NCBI GenBank assembly: GCA_025617745.1
Contig: CM046856.1
Location: 35,644,208 to 35,708,207, forward strand
DNA: 64,000 bases
Direction of reading: 5' to 3'
Origin: Heliocidaris erythrogramma
Lineage: Eukaryota > Echinodermata > Echinoidea > Camarodonta > Echinometridae
The translations under genes and the position numbers were made by a program. Each line of letters opens with the position of its first letter. The first letter of the stretch is position 1. The notes beneath the pieces were generated by a model that was given only the letters and a program-made list of their open reading frames with translations, ran no database searches and was not told the origin of the DNA. Positions 1 to 14,500 of the stretch are shown piece by piece.

Positions 1-1410
1 ACAATAGTCGAAGAGGATGGTAAAATGATAGGCAAAAAGAAGCAAAAAAAAAAAAAAATTTGTTATGGACCCACCGGGGATCGAACCTGGGTCACCGGAA
101 TGGGAGGCAAGTGCTTTGACCAATAGACCAAAATATTTCCCATAGAGATAACACATAAACGAAAAACGGGATTCTCAAATCACATTTTGTAGTTAAAAAT
201 TGGGCATGATGCGGACATCTGATCAAAAATTGGAGACCACACTTGTAAAAGCTTATAGTCTCAGCTACAACATATTAAAATCTGGAAGGAAATAGACCAA
301 AAATAGCTGAGATACTGCTCAGAGAACGATGTCATGTAGATTCATGATTCGAAAAAAAATCATCTTCCATAGACATAACACGCAAATAGGGAAAATTCTG
401 ACATGGCATCTTTAATTGAAAATTTCACTGTGATGACGTCATCAACATGAAAAATGGTGGCGACTGATCTGGTAGAGAATTGTCTCAGCTATAACATATC
501 AAAATTTGGAAGAAAACTGGCCACCTTTTGCTGAAATATCAAATGAATACAAAAAAGATGACGTGATATTTTCAAATTCATTTTTTTGAGTTCATATGCA
601 AATATGATGACGTCAGAACATGCGATTGGCAAACATTCTACATGAATTCAAATCTTCAACTCACAGGCTTTCAGAATATGTAAAGAAATTGGGAGGTTTC
701 CGCATATTCTGAGGAGGTTTGGCGGATTCTAGATTCTAGGCATGTTTTTACCACTTTTTACATTAGAATGCCCATTGACGTGCGCAGGAATTTGAAAGTT
801 TGACGCGCGTGTGTGGCATTATGGAAGGTCGAGAATGACTGTAAATAGTTGGAAATTGTCAAGAATAGTGTCAGGAAGACAAAATATGCGAAAAAAAAGC
901 GTTTTTACGTTCTCTACGCGCTGTGTGCGCGCACGGATGCGCACGGACGGAAAATTTTAAAATGCTTAAAATGTCCTGAACCGTACTCTAATTTGATTAA
1001 AAAGTGATTTTGAGCATTTTTAAATTTTGACGCGCGCGTGCGTGCGCGTCATGATGTACGCGCGGATTTTGATGACATTTTATGTTGACCCTTGACCTGA
1101 AGTTAATGTATGTCAAATATGCTTCATTTTTGATGACTCGTTATGAAGATATGATTGATAATGTGATTTCACAAAATGGCGCCTGGATGACGCCACGATG
1201 ACCTGATGACCTTGAAATAGATACCCGAGCTTGATCTGATATGTCCTCATGACTGTAGAGATTTTGATAAAAAATGACTCAGCCGATATTGAGGAATCAT
1301 GGTAACAAGAAACTGGTGGAAAAATAAAAATAAATAATAATAAATAATAATAATAAAGAAAATTCTGACGAAATTAAGAGGTGGTCTGTCGACTACGACA
1401 GACCACCTAA
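1..1410. repeat. 1.4-kb interspersed repeat, copy 1 (left end outside window)
   Basis: Matches 12129-13546 over its whole length with scattered differences. It ends in a palindrome (AGGTGGTCTGTC / GACAGACCACCT, about 1379-1408). It includes CG-rich alternating stretches near 900-1075 and an AT-rich run near 1320-1365. No open frame of note is seen. The first copy is cut by the window start, so its left end is unknown. Confidence 0.85.
66..131 (-). repeat. tRNA-like segment inside the 1.4-kb repeat
   Basis: Read on the minus strand it has a good B box (GGTTCGATCCC), a degenerate A box (TTGGTCAAAGCAC), a loop with CTCCCAT and a run of about 15 T soon after, which would stop RNA polymerase III. 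The 5' acceptor strand does not pair with the 3' strand, so it is not a functional tRNA gene. In the second copy (about 12190-12255) the anticodon region differs. Confidence 0.55.
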
Positions 1411-1420
1411 TAAAAGCTGT

Positions 1421-1770
1421 TTCTTATATAGCGCCTTACATGTACCAGTTACAATGTAACCGACCAAAGCGCTACAACGTTATTACCCCGGTCACTGGAT
1501 TCAGTTGCGATTCTGCTCATTACAGAGCACATTCTCCACTCCTCTGGGGAGCATTCAAGCCAGTCGCCGGTTTCCAAGCGCGCACATGCTAATTCAACCA
1601 CAATGGCGTTCGTATCCTACCGGGTACCCATTTAACATCTGGGTGGAGGAGCAATGTAGATAAAATGCCTTGCTCAAGGGCGTAAGTGCCATGCCAGTGT
1701 TCAAACCCCAAAACCTTTGCATTCCCAGTCAAGCGATTAAACCACTCGACTATGACACCTCTACATACTA
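1421..1770 (-). repeat. tRNA-Leu-like SINE, reverse orientation
   Basis: On the minus strand a tRNA-like head (GTCATAGTCGAGTGGTTTAA, with GGTTTGAAC as B box) is followed by a body containing GGGTACCCGGTAGGATACG and a tail of the type GGCGCTATATAAG. Related tails occur at 25466-25606, 36511-36580, 40085-40190 and 60855-60930, and a body fragment at 59985-60060. It ends about 35 bp before EYS-like exon 1. Confidence 0.65.
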
Positions 1771-1806
1771 GAGAATAAATACATTTGATTTACATGTATA
1801 TCATAG

Positions 1807-4800
1807 GTCAAAACTGCACTGATATTCTTGGAAGTTGCAGTCCTGGGATCTGTGGTCAAGGGGCGTGTGTAGCTGTATCACAAGAAGCGTTTAAGTGTGA
1901 TTGTACCAATGGATTTGAAGGTAAGCTGGCTGTTACAATTGTCAGACATTTAGCTGGTACCTTTTGTTACATAATCAAGTATCAAGTATGTCTTTAAATC
2001 CAGAAAATGAATATCAGGAATAGTCATTAATCTTGTGATTCCATACTTTGTCAACATTTGAATGGTAATACAGTAGAAGCTCATCTTAACGAACATTGTC
2101 ATAACAAAGTATTAGTCCCAGCTCTTTGTATTGTAATGTTTTTGAGCCCTGATATATCACTGTTTCAATATAACATGGTGGGGTCTTGAGGAGATTGTTA
2201 TACAGTGAAACCTGTCTATAAAGACCATTCAAGGGAGACAAGGAAAGCAGTCTTTATGAGCAGGTGGTCTTTATGGGCAGGTGGTCTTTATGGGCAGGTT
2301 TTTTAATACACCTTCCAATGAGAAACACTTTTCAAGGGAAACAAAAATTGTGGTCTTTCTGTACAGGTGGTCGCTAAAGCAGGTTTGACTGTATTAAGTT
2401 CCACTGTATCTTCTCTAGTGGCTACCTTTATAAACTTGTTCCATTAATCTATCTCTTTATGTACATGTAGTTTTGACTGTTATCGTATTCTCACTGTTTC
2501 AGGTCTGTTTTGTGAGGCCGAGATTATCGAGTGTGCGTCCAATCCATGTCAAAATAATGCAACCTGTGTTGAAGAGATTGGGTCATTCCGCTGTCTCTGT
2601 CCACTAGATTACATTGGTGTTACGTGTGAGGAGGAGAGAGACTACTGCCTTACCCAGGTATAAAAACCGGATAGCATTTATAGAGCCGTCTCTTAAAGAT
2701 AAAGTGGAGTTCTGGTCTTGCGATTACATCGTGAAAGAAACTCTCTCAAAGCAATTGGGAAAGGTTGATATACAAGAATTGGTGTATACTGTGAGGTTTT
2801 GGAATCATCAAAATGATAAGAATTTGACCCATTCTTGCTGAAAAGCACAAGCACCACACACAGAAATGGCTGCAAGGGACTGCACAAATGACGTGGCATG
2901 GCTGTCAAATTTTGATTATGCGAGCATTTGAAGGGCAATCCTTATCAGGGGATTTTTCTACTATGATGTTCTTCCAAACTAATATAAAAGAAATGAGAAA
3001 GCTTACAAATTATTTTTCACCTTTCCCAGCACTTGACCTTCTCTTAGTTTTAGACAAAGGATAGGGTTATAAATTGTGTTTACCATTTCGTCATTATGAA
3101 ATACCATAATGTATTCATTATTACTCTTTATATGATTTCTTGTATTTATTAGCCTTGCCAAAATGGAGCAAATTGCACCAGTTTTCTTGGAGATTACTCA
3201 TGTCTCTGTGGACCTGGATTCACAGATGGGAACTGTTCCACAAATATTGATGAGTGTGAACCAAACCCTTGTGAAAATGGAGCTGCTTGCGTAGATGAAA
3301 TAAACAATTTCAGGTATATTTTTTTCAAGTCCATTATGATGTTGTATGTATTTTGATGTAGCCGTACATGTGCATACATGTACATGTAATACCTGTGATA
3401 TGGATTGACGCAGGAGAATTACATTGTTGGAGTTTATCATGTCAAAACATTGATGGCAATATAAATGTGGGAAATACCATGTCATTTTGTGTTATGGTCA
3501 GAACCAGAATTTATTAGTAATATGTCTAATATCAACCCTTAGAAGTACCGGTATACAATTAGAGCATGTATCTATGAGACCAAACAACATGAATTCCTAT
3601 TTTTTTGTCCCCTTCTTCTTCCCTTATTTCTGCCTGCCTCTTCTTTTTTTTTCTTTTTTCTTTTTGTTGTTGTTTGAGAATCTGAGGACGTCTAGACAAT
3701 GCAATTTCACAGAACCTCTCTCCTCCTTATTTGGAAAACTCTGGCCGAGAAACTAGGAATCACTTTTTAGTTGGCTTAACGCTTGCCTGCCTGAAAATAA
3801 AGTGTGCTCTTGTACCATTAGCCAAATGTCTAAATTGACACCTAGTTTTCCAATACTGATGTGCTACATCTGCCTGGCTGATGCCAGTGTCATTCTCTGT
3901 TTGTAAGCTCATGCTTTCTGTACAGAAATGATTTCATTTTTGTTGTTGATCTGTAGATGTGAATGCAGCCAAGGATACGAAGGCCAGCTCTGTGAGACGG
4001 AAGTAAATGAATGTGCCTCACAACCTTGTGAGCAATCTGCACAGTGCATAGATCTGATTGACTTCTTCTTCTGCGTGTGTCCACCTGGTTATACCGGAAT
4101 GACATGTGGTGAAGAGATAGATGAGTGCTCGTCTAGCCCCTGTGTGAATGAAGGGAGATGTGAAGACTTGGTTGATGGATACAGGTGTACATGCATTGAG
4201 GAACTCTTTGGTGGTGAGTCAGTGTTTGAATTACAATCAGAAGTGAAGAGTGATTGGGATGTTAGAAAATAATGGGATTGTCTTTGGGGCAAAACCCCAT
4301 CAACTCCCAAATGACGATATAAGCTGGTGTATGTTCAGCTAATATAAGTTTTCATTTAAAGCACTTTTTTTGGTGATCTGTACTTGTACATGTAAATCAT
4401 TTAATATATAAGGCACCAAATCTACTTGAAATCAAATGCTCAAGGTGCACTTAGTGCAAAGGACGAAACCACAAAAACACAGAAAAAACAAAATTCAAAA
4501 ACAAAACACATACACAAAGAAAGAAAAAAGCATGAGTGTATAGAACATAAAAAGGAAAAGTATATGAATCACATATTGAACAAATTTTTCCCTTTTTTCT
4601 GTTTTCCTCCATCAGGCATCAACTGTGAGGTTCCCCTCCACAACTGCTCCTCCTACCCCTGCCAACAGAATGGAACCTGCCAGATAATTGACAGCTCATC
4701 CTATGCATGCCTTTGCCCAGAGCGGTACACGGGTCAAAACTGTGAAACGTATCTCCCATTCTGTGATACTCACAACTGCACCAACAATGCAACCTGTGTG

Positions 4801-7800
4801 GAAGAACCGAATGGATTTACATGTCAGTGTGGCGTCGGTTACACGGGTCAGTGGTGTGAGGTGGACATTGATTACTGCTCCAATCACAACTGCTCCAATG
4901 GGTCAACCTGTTTGGATGATACCACTTCATACAGGTGTCTCTGTGCACCAGGATTCGAGGGACAGTATTGCGAGATAAATACAGATGAGTGTGGGAGCAG
5001 TCCATGTGCCAATGAGGGTGTCTGTGTGGATGGAATCAATGGCTATCAATGTATTTGCCCTGCAGGATTTACTTCACTCGATTGTTCCCTCAATATCAAC
5101 GAGTGTGAATCCTCCCCATGTCTGAATGGAGGAACCTGTCTGGATAGGGACAATTCTTATGTCTGTGATTGTGGACTTGGTAAGAAAGAAATTGAGATAT
5201 TCTTTAAGATTTTACGTTTCAGGATAAGTTGCCAGTATCATTGTTTTTTAAAACTAACCTACATCCATGAGTGGAAACCAAAATAGGTTTAAATATGTTG
5301 GAATAGCTCTGAAAATCTTTGATTGAAAAATAAAAGTCAACATTATCCATTTTAAATATGTAAGGTACAAGTATGAAAGGGTCAGCTGTTCTAAAATTGG
5401 AGTGCACGTTGTGCGTAAACCTTCTGTAAAATAGTACGCCCACTGTACATTTAATGGTAATCTTAAACTGAGTCCCACGGGAAAGTGCAATAAAACTACT
5501 AGACTTATTACATTGATGAAATCGCGAGAGGTGGTGTTATAAAGAGTGTTGGTACATCCACTAAACACATGGACTATTTGAAATTACTTCAAAAACTATT
5601 ATCACACTAAACTACATGTATTATTCAACTGATCAGTGTTGAATTTCCTTGAAACTTAACTATTTTTTTTCTTCTCTGACTCTCTCTCTCTCTCTCTCTC
5701 TCTCCATCTACATTTGTATCTTTGTGTCATTTTTATTTTGGATGTAGGATTCAATGGAACTCATTGTGAAGTGGATTTGGACCTCTGCAGCTTGGATATC
5801 TGCCAAAATGGTGCCCTCAACTGCTCGGAGACAGAAGGGGGTCATAACTTCACCTGCAAGTGTGCACCTGGTAATATAGAAAAAAGTTTTCCACTCACAT
5901 TCTACAATACGTTGTTTGTTTGCCAGCTTGTAAACAAACTGCCTTTATGTAATAATTGGCAGAAAAGCGCTTATATATATCTAAAGAGGAGGTTGAGTTC
6001 TGGAAAAGGTGAAAAAGGCTTTCTCATTCTTTTTATGTTAGTTTGGAAGAATATCATAATAGACTTGTTCCCTGAAAAGGATTGCTCTTTCAAATACCCT
6101 CATATTCGAAATATGACGAGAAGTGTTCAGGTCAAGCATTCATGCCACATGTGTGTGCAGTCCCATATACCCATATTTGTGTGCAGTGATTGTGCTTTCC
6201 AACAAGATTGAGTTAATTTCTTATTATTTTGATGATTTCAAAACCTCACAATATACACCAATTCTTATGTAGACATGATTAACCTTTCCCAATGGCTTTG
6301 AGACACTTTCTTTCACAATTCTTTTGCATGACCACAACTCAACTTTATCTTTAAAGAAAGAGACAAAATTTGATGGTCTGCAAGAAATCTCATGATAGGA
6401 GCAATCAACTGTTTTAAAGAATGAAATTGTTAATTACTTGTTATTTATATGTACATACATGTATGTAGCAAATTTCACAGTTCTCATATGTTCAGAGTAT
6501 CAGTTTGTTTGTTTTTTGTTGTTGAAAAACTGGATGCATATGCACTTTCTGTCTTTCTGTCTTTTTTGTTTTCGATAAAGCTTATATATTTGCAAAATAT
6601 TAATGATACCTGCGTGTATAAATTTTGTGTGTAGTCATACAATTGTCTACTTTTTCATTTATCAGGTTATCGTGGACAGAGCTGTGAGATTGAGGTAGAT
6701 GAATGTACCTCCAGCCCATGCCTGAACGATGCATTCTGTCTGAATGAGATCAACTCCTATCAGTGTTACTGTCTACCTGGTAAGATGGCAATTGTATTTG
6801 ATGTAATGGTACATGCACTTCTAAAGCCCACTGCACACTTTGTAATCTGACTTTGACCTGATTTTATGAGAAGCAGGACTACCCTTAGGTATGCAGTTTT
6901 GATTTTTACCATTCATAGGGCAACCAGGAACCCCAATCAAGAATATATTACATGTTCACACTATGATGTCCTCTGGTATTGCAATTTCTTTCAAAATTGG
7001 ATCAAAGTTGGAGAGTAAAGTAAGCTTTTTGATTATCCCTTTTGGTGATGTCATTATATATGTGTTCTTTTGTACAAATTCATTGAAATTTAATGTTGTT
7101 TTTTTCATTTATGTGGGCAAAATTTTGTCCACTGTGAAAGTACTTGGAATCATTCAAACAACTGTGACTAGTACATGTACCTTCTCTTTCGAAGTTGGTA
7201 AAATCTAGCCTAAATTAATTTTTTTATCCTCTGCTAATTATTTTTGATATCTTATAGGCTATGTTGGTGACAACTGCCAATTTGAGATAGATGAGTGCTT
7301 CAGTCAACCCTGTTTACACAACAGCTCTTGTGTGGATCTGTTCAGTAATTACACCTGTCAATGTAGCCCAGGCTATGAAGGTTATAACTGTGAGATCAAC
7401 ATTGATGATTGCACTGGGGATCCTTGTCTGAATGGGGGCACTTGTGAAGACAGGATTGATGATTACACCTGCATTTGCTCGTCGGGTATGGAATATAATT
7501 TGTATAATTTTGATAGATTGTTTTTGAATGCTCAAGTAGCCCAAGAATATGCCATGATCAGAGGCTCTGGTTGAAATTATTGTACTTATGAGTGTGAATT
7601 GTACTGTGAATAGCAGGATCGCAATCATGACTGACTCAGAGTTAAAATGTAATCCAGTGCTACATGTACATTCCACAATGCTCCAATGCTATGAGAAAAA
7701 TGTGTAGTGGAGGTGGCTAGTGCCGTCTTCGCCACCCATTTTATCTGTCAACTTGGCGATATGAAATTGTCCGGATGTGGACACGATGTTGACACTGTTT

Positions 7801-8544
7801 ACAAAACTTATGATCTATTAGGCCAAGAGAAAACATGCCAAATGGAATTGAATCATCAGTTAACAAGTCAGTAAGTTCTAAAACGATCCGCTTTGGTGGC
7901 TAAGAATCCTTGAGAGCATGGGCCGCAAATTACACAGTTGTTTAAGAAAAATCCAATGGCCCGTATTCTCGAAAGTGGCTTAAGTTAAGCCAGGCCGCTG
8001 ATTTATGGAAGGCCACTTGTCAACCTCTAAGTCCCGTATAAATTACTATATTTATGTAACAAAAATAAAAGAAACAGAATCATTTCCTGACATGAAATTA
8101 ACATCAGAAATCAATTCTATCGTGAGGTTTTTTTATTTGCATTCAGTTCCAGATGTAGAGAGAATCTATGGTGATTTTGTAGGATTTAAAAGTGGGTGAC
8201 ATTTGGCTCTCCATAATTCAGGGGCCCAAATCTACAACCTTAAGCGGGGTCTTAAAGTTAGGCACCCTCGAGAATACGGGCCAAAGCCTGGTATATTTGA
8301 CCATCTTCCACTGTGTTATTTTTTCAGGATATGAAGGTAGAAACTGCTCACAGGACTTTGACGAATGCTCTTCTGATCCCTGCGTGGCAAACACTACGGT
8401 AGAATGCATCAACCAGGTCAATAACTTCACCTGTGTGTGCAGGTCAGGGTTCAGAGGTCAGCTGTGTGAGGTCAACGTAGATGAGTGTGAAGTTCATGCC
8501 TGTGAAAACAGCGCTATGTGTGTAGATGGGATAAATGGCTATAG
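1807..8544 (+). CDS. EYS: EYS-like exons 1-9: EGF repeats 1-17
   Basis: Nine exons encode the first 16 complete EGF-like repeats and most of the 17th. The window opens inside a repeat: exon 1 starts in phase 1, so an upstream exon must exist. Most junctions are phase 1 and fall at the glycine before the last two cysteines, the usual place for shuffled EGF exons. Exon 5 (4616-5179) carries about five repeats in one piece. Most repeats begin IDEC, VDEC, VNEC or TDEC, the calcium-binding form. Many contain C-x-S-x-P-C (for example CSSSPC, CESSPC), the O-glucosylation motif, and CxxGGTC-type O-fucose sites. Drosophila Eys is a known target of the O-glucosyltransferase Rumi. Repeats 7-9 have Asn-x-Ser/Thr sites close to their cysteines. 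Confidence 0.88.
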
Positions 8545-11500
8545 GTGAGTCCTTATCTAGACGTTTATATGACAGAAGTCCTAAAAAATGGTGTTGTAAT
8601 TCTATTTTAAATCATGCATTCAGATGGCTGTTCAACCTTTATTCTCTAAAGTTACATTTTTTGTACCGACCTCACTGCTATTCATACTGTGTTTGTAATC
8701 TGTGTTTTGGGGTTGTTTTTTTGTACTTGTTATTGATGATATCTATTGTATTTCTGCCTGTGAAACTTGCCATCATGGTAATAGATTTCGTTGCAAATTG
8801 CATTTGTAGATATTCTGAGTTTTTGACTCTTGCCTATCAATCTATTTCTTTTTTGCAGCTGTATCTGTGCACCAGGCTTCACAGGCTTGCTGTGTGAAGC
8901 CAACATAGATGAATGTTTGTCAAACCCTTGCAACCTGGGTACCTGCCTTGATGGTGTCAACGGATACACATGCCTCTGTCCTGCTGACTCCCGACCTTTT
9001 GACGCCTCCTGCAACCTCCTCCCTCCATGCACTTCCAACCCCTGCCAGAATAATGGAACATGCCAGGAGGCACCGGATTTCTATGCATACAGCTGTGACT
9101 GCCCCCTTGGATTTGAAGGGTTCAACTGTGAAGTGAATACAGACGATTGCATAGTCAGCAATGTCACTTGTGACAATGGTGGAACGTGCATTGACTTGAT
9201 AGGGGATTTTCAATGTCAGTGCCCTGCCGGGTATGAGGGGCGTTTCTGTGAGGAGAATCTGGACGATTGCATCCGAAATCTTTGCCAATTTGGAAGTGTT
9301 TGCATCGATGGAGTGGATGGGTATTCTTGTTCATGCATGTCTGGATATACAGGGGTGTTCTGTAATGTAACCATAATGACTTGTGATCAGGATCCCTGCT
9401 TGAATGGAGGAATGTGCCATGATATTGACTTGACCACCCCTGCACCTGCAGATGGAGGAGGCGAAGGAGATGAATCGGCTAATAGGATGTTTCAGTGTGT
9501 CTGTGCCACTGGCTGGCAAGGGATGTTCTGTCAATTTGAGATTGATGAATGTGTATCCAACCCCTGCTTTAATGGTGCAACCTGCGTGGACTTCTTTGCT
9601 GGATATGTCTGTGAATGCAGTCCCGCTTTCACAGGGGAACAGTGCGAAGTGGACATCGACGAGTGCATCAATAATGAGTGTGCTAGGGGGTCTACTTGCA
9701 TTGATGGAATCCTATCCTACACGTGCCAATGCCCTGATGGATATGAAGGCCGCCTATGTGAGCAGGAAATTGATGAATGCATGTCCTCCCCCTGCAATCC
9801 TGACACAAGCCTCTGTGTGGACCTACTCTCTGGATATCGCTGTTTTTGCTTAAATGGATGGGCAGGTCCTAATTGTGACATCAATGTTGATGAGTGCCTG
9901 AGTGAACCGTGCCAAAACCAAGCAACCTGTTTAGATGGGATTGCTGATGTGACTTGCCTGTGTTTGCCTGGATTTACTGGGAAATTCTGTGAGGTAAGAC
10001 CGATGAAGAGGGAGATAACAAACTTTACAGCATTAGCATCTGATAATATTCAGAGCGGGCAATAACAGTGAACCATAAGTTTGTTAAATTTTTACTCTTT
10101 GCGACAAGGCCTAGATAGACTAATACTGCTTCTAAATAAAGCAGTGGTATTTGATGTGGATGTAGTAAATTACTCAGGGGGACTGAAGAAATATATTTAA
10201 CAAAAACAACTACCGGTATTGATTAAGGTGATCTTTAATTGAAATTTAACTCAAATTTAGCTCAAAAGCCAGTGATAAACTGAATTTTGATAGGAGTATA
10301 TGAATCAAATCTGGCATATGTCAACATTGTGTTAATGATGGAAGATTGTGTATGTACCGTAGAACCCCCATTGAAATGAGGTACTTGGGACTATGAAAAT
10401 TACCTTGTTATATATCAGGGATAGTATCTTGTTATATCAGAGTTCTTTACAAGGTTCCAATGGACATATGTTTGAAATTACCAACTTAAGGTAACTACAT
10501 CTCTTTGCTTTGATTTTTGTCATTTCTTCCCAAGATTGAGATTGATGAGTGCGACTCTGACCCTTGCCAAAATAATGGAGAATGTGTGGATGAAATCAAT
10601 GGCTATGTCTGTTTTTGCATAGCAGGATTCACAGGTGAGAGATAATTATAACTTCAGTCATGAGTACAACATTACAACTACATTTAAACATTGTGTTGTG
10701 TCAGTGTCATGTAGTGTCCGGTATGCTAATCATATGAATAATTGATGTAATGGCAGGTTCTCTGTCATCAACACTGCTGATCTGTCGGACACGGGTTGTG
10801 TCAGTTTCTTCTTTTTTGACAATAGTCGCAATCTTTAGCCATCTGCTTCATTATCCAACAAATTCTTATCCTTTTTTATTTCATTCTTTGTTAGTATATC
10901 CTAGTTAAAGGACAAAATGTTACGCAATTGAAAACAGGTGGTACATGTAGGCACAACAATTAATGCTAGATGAAATGGTTTGCTTGTTGTCTTACATGCT
11001 GCATCACAGTGTCTGAATTTCATCTGTCACACCATCATTTCAATCCCGCAGGTCTGCTGTGTGAGATCAACATTGACGAGTGCGCATTGGACCCCTGCCA
11101 GAGGGGAGGGACATGCTTTGATGATATCAACTCCTATCAGTGCCTCTGTCCAATTCCGTATCGTGGCGATGACTGTTCTCTCCTACCGTGTCAGGTCTTC
11201 CCATGCGAGAACAACGCCAACTGCACGGACTTTGTTAATGACCTTGAAACCTACCCTTCAGGCTACTACTGTGCCTGTGACACCGGATTTATGGGTGAGT
11301 TATATAAGTTGCATTTTAATTTGTAAGGAAAAAATGCTCCTGTGCGTAGCAGATTGTATAAATTTGTGTGTATTCAGGAGCTTTAAAATATGTCTATGCC
11401 AAGACTCTTGGACTGCTGAATTGAAATACACTTTAGTCTAACACTGAGTCTATGGGGGGAAATGAGTCTGGCATTTCCGGTCACCTCCGTATGTTTACTT

Positions 11501-14500
11501 TTGTGAAGGATATGATGATTTGAAAGTGCTTTTTCCCCCTGGGCTTCATTTTTACACCATATTACATACACTGATAGCATGTAAGGCCAGGCAGCTCAGA
11601 TTTTATCAAGCCTCTACAAAGTTACCAAATCACTTAAAAAAAGAGAAAACTTGGCTAAAATTGACTATTAACTTGATTATGATGTTGTGATGGTTTGAAA
11701 ACTAATAACAACTAGAAATTGAATTCGTCACGAGGACGAATTAGGTGGTCTGTCCTTAAATTGGTCTGTCCTTAAATCATGATTGTAATCAGGATGATCA
11801 TATTAATGGGGAAATACTAAACAGAAGACAGGATGTCAAGAATGCCATGAATGGAGATGCTTCCTGAGGACAGGAATGTAGCAAAATGTGTAACGGTCAT
11901 TGTAAAACGATTATGGTGATGATGATAATGGTGATTATGATGATCATGACGGTGATGGTAATAATGATGATGATACAGGATACTTGGGAGATTAACCCCA
12001 TAACTCTAATACAGAACAGGAAATCACAATTCCCATAGGGTTGTACACAAACTACTGCACACTACTCTCTAATAGACATACTATGGAAAATAAGGCAGTT
12101 TATTACATGATTTGTGATTTTTTATGTTACAATAGTCGAAGAGGATGGTAAAATGACAGGCAAAAAGAAGCAAAAAAAAAAAAAAAAAAAAATCGGCCCC
12201 GGGGATCGAACCAGGTACCTTGACCATGGTAGTCATGTGCTTTACCGATAGACCAGAATATTTCCCATAGAGATAACACGTAAACGAAAACGGGATTCTC
12301 AAATCACATTTTGTACTGAAAAATTGGGCATGATCCCGACATCTGATCAAAAATTGGAGGGCTTACTAATGAAAGCTTATAGTCTCAGCTACAACATATT
12401 AAAATCTGGAAGAAAATAGACCAAAAATAACTGAGATACTGCTCAGAGAACGATGTCATGTAGATTCATGATTCGAAAAAAAATCATCTTCCATAGACAT
12501 AACACGCAAATAGGGAAAATTATGACATGGCATCTTGCATTGAAAATTTCAGTGTGATGACGTCATCAAAATGAAAAATGGTGGAAACTCATCTGGTAGA
12601 GAATTGTCTCAGCTATAACATATCAAAATTTGGAAGAAAATCGATCATCTATTACTGAAATATTAGCAAATGAATACAAAAATGATGACGTCATTTTTTC
12701 AAAATCATTTTTTTGAGTTCATATGCAAATATGATGACGTTAGAACATGAGATGGGCAAACATTCTACATGAATTCAAATCTACAACTCCCAGGCTTTCA
12801 GAATATGTAAAGGAATTGGGGGGTTTCGGTGCATTCTGAGGAGCTATGGCGAATTCTAGATAGGCATGTTTTTACCACTTTTTACATTAGAATGCCCATT
12901 GACGTGCGCACGAATTTGAAGGTTTGATGCGCGCGTACGACATTATGGAAGGTCGAGAATGACTGTAAATAGTTGGAAATTGTCAAGAATAGTATCAGGA
13001 AGATGAAACATGCGAAAAAATGGCGTTTTTACGTTCTCTACGCGCTGTGCGCGCACATAACGCGCGCGCGGACGCGCACGGACAGGAAATTTTAAAATGC
13101 GTAAAATGTCCTGAACCATACCCTAATTTGATTAAAAAGTGATTTGGAGCATTTTAAAATTTTGACGCGCGCGTACGTGCGCGTCAATATGTGCGCGCGG
13201 ATTTTGATGACATTTTATGTTGACCCTTGACCTGAAGTTAATGTATGTCAAATATGGTTCATTTTTGATGACTCGTTATGAAGATATGATTGATAATGTG
13301 ATTTCACAAAATGGCGCCTGGATGACGTCACGATGACCTGATGACCTTGAAATAGATACCCGAGCTTCATCTGATATGTCCTCATGACTGTAGAGATTTT
13401 GATAAAAATTGACTCAACCGATATTGAGGAATCATGGTAACAAGAAAGTGGTGGAAAAATAAAAATAAATAATAAATAATAAATAATAATAAAGAAAATT
13501 CTGACGAAATTAAGAGGTGGTCTGTCGACTACGACAGACCACCTAATAAGGCAAGTTTACCTCTATATTATGTTTGATAAATTGATTTCAAATTTATCAA
13601 TTTTTAACAATATTATCCATGATGTAATTGTTTATGCCGGGCCCTCTTGTAAGTCAGTTTTTTAATCACTGATATGACAAAGTAGCATGATAAAGAAATA
13701 ACATAAATTTTTATTTTTTAAATTTTTTAAATGCTCTTTCTACATGTAGGCCAGCGATGTGAAGTGAACATCAACGACTGCTCTCCTGATTCATGCAGCG
13801 GTAATGGTCTGTGTATCGATGGTATTCTCAGCTACTCATGTCTCTGTGAGCCTGGCTGGGCCGGCCAGGATTGTAGCTTGCCTATCGATGATTGTGTGGA
13901 CAATATGTGCCAGGTATGGATGATGGGACTACTGTATAAGCCAATATTTTTTTGGATGACAGGGACACAGATACTTTTGCGAATTAATTGATAATTAACA
14001 CTGGCCACATGTACATTACTTACAGTACATGTTCACAAATGCATTGCCAGCTCTTTTTTCTGCGAATTCGCGACCCTAGGACTAGTAATAAACTTAAAAG
14101 GAAATATACTTTTAAAAAAAGTTAGTGAGATGATGAAAGAAAAAAGTACAGAATTAAAGGTATTAAAGAAAAGGGAGAATATGTGTAGCTGCAAAGTCGT
14201 CAGAGTACAGAAACAAGGAACAGAAATCACTGTGGGTGCTAAATGCCTTTCCATCGGTTAACATTATGAGAATCTCTCGTTTAAAATCGACCCCACCACT
14301 GTAACACAGGACCCTATGTATTTCAGGTCGGGTATCAAGACCCCGATTTCATTTTTCCCCTTTTAAAGAGTGGTCAGCGCCTTGCAGCTTCGCATGAGAG
14401 GTTATGGTATTGGATTGCAGCTGTACTCTTCATCATCTTACATAATAGTGTTAACAAACTCTCACTGGGGCTCTGCCTGAAAGGAAAGGAGAAGTAGGAC

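Noticed and set aside
66-131. Functional tRNA-Gly gene
   Set aside because: The acceptor arm does not pair, and the sequence is part of a dispersed repeat.
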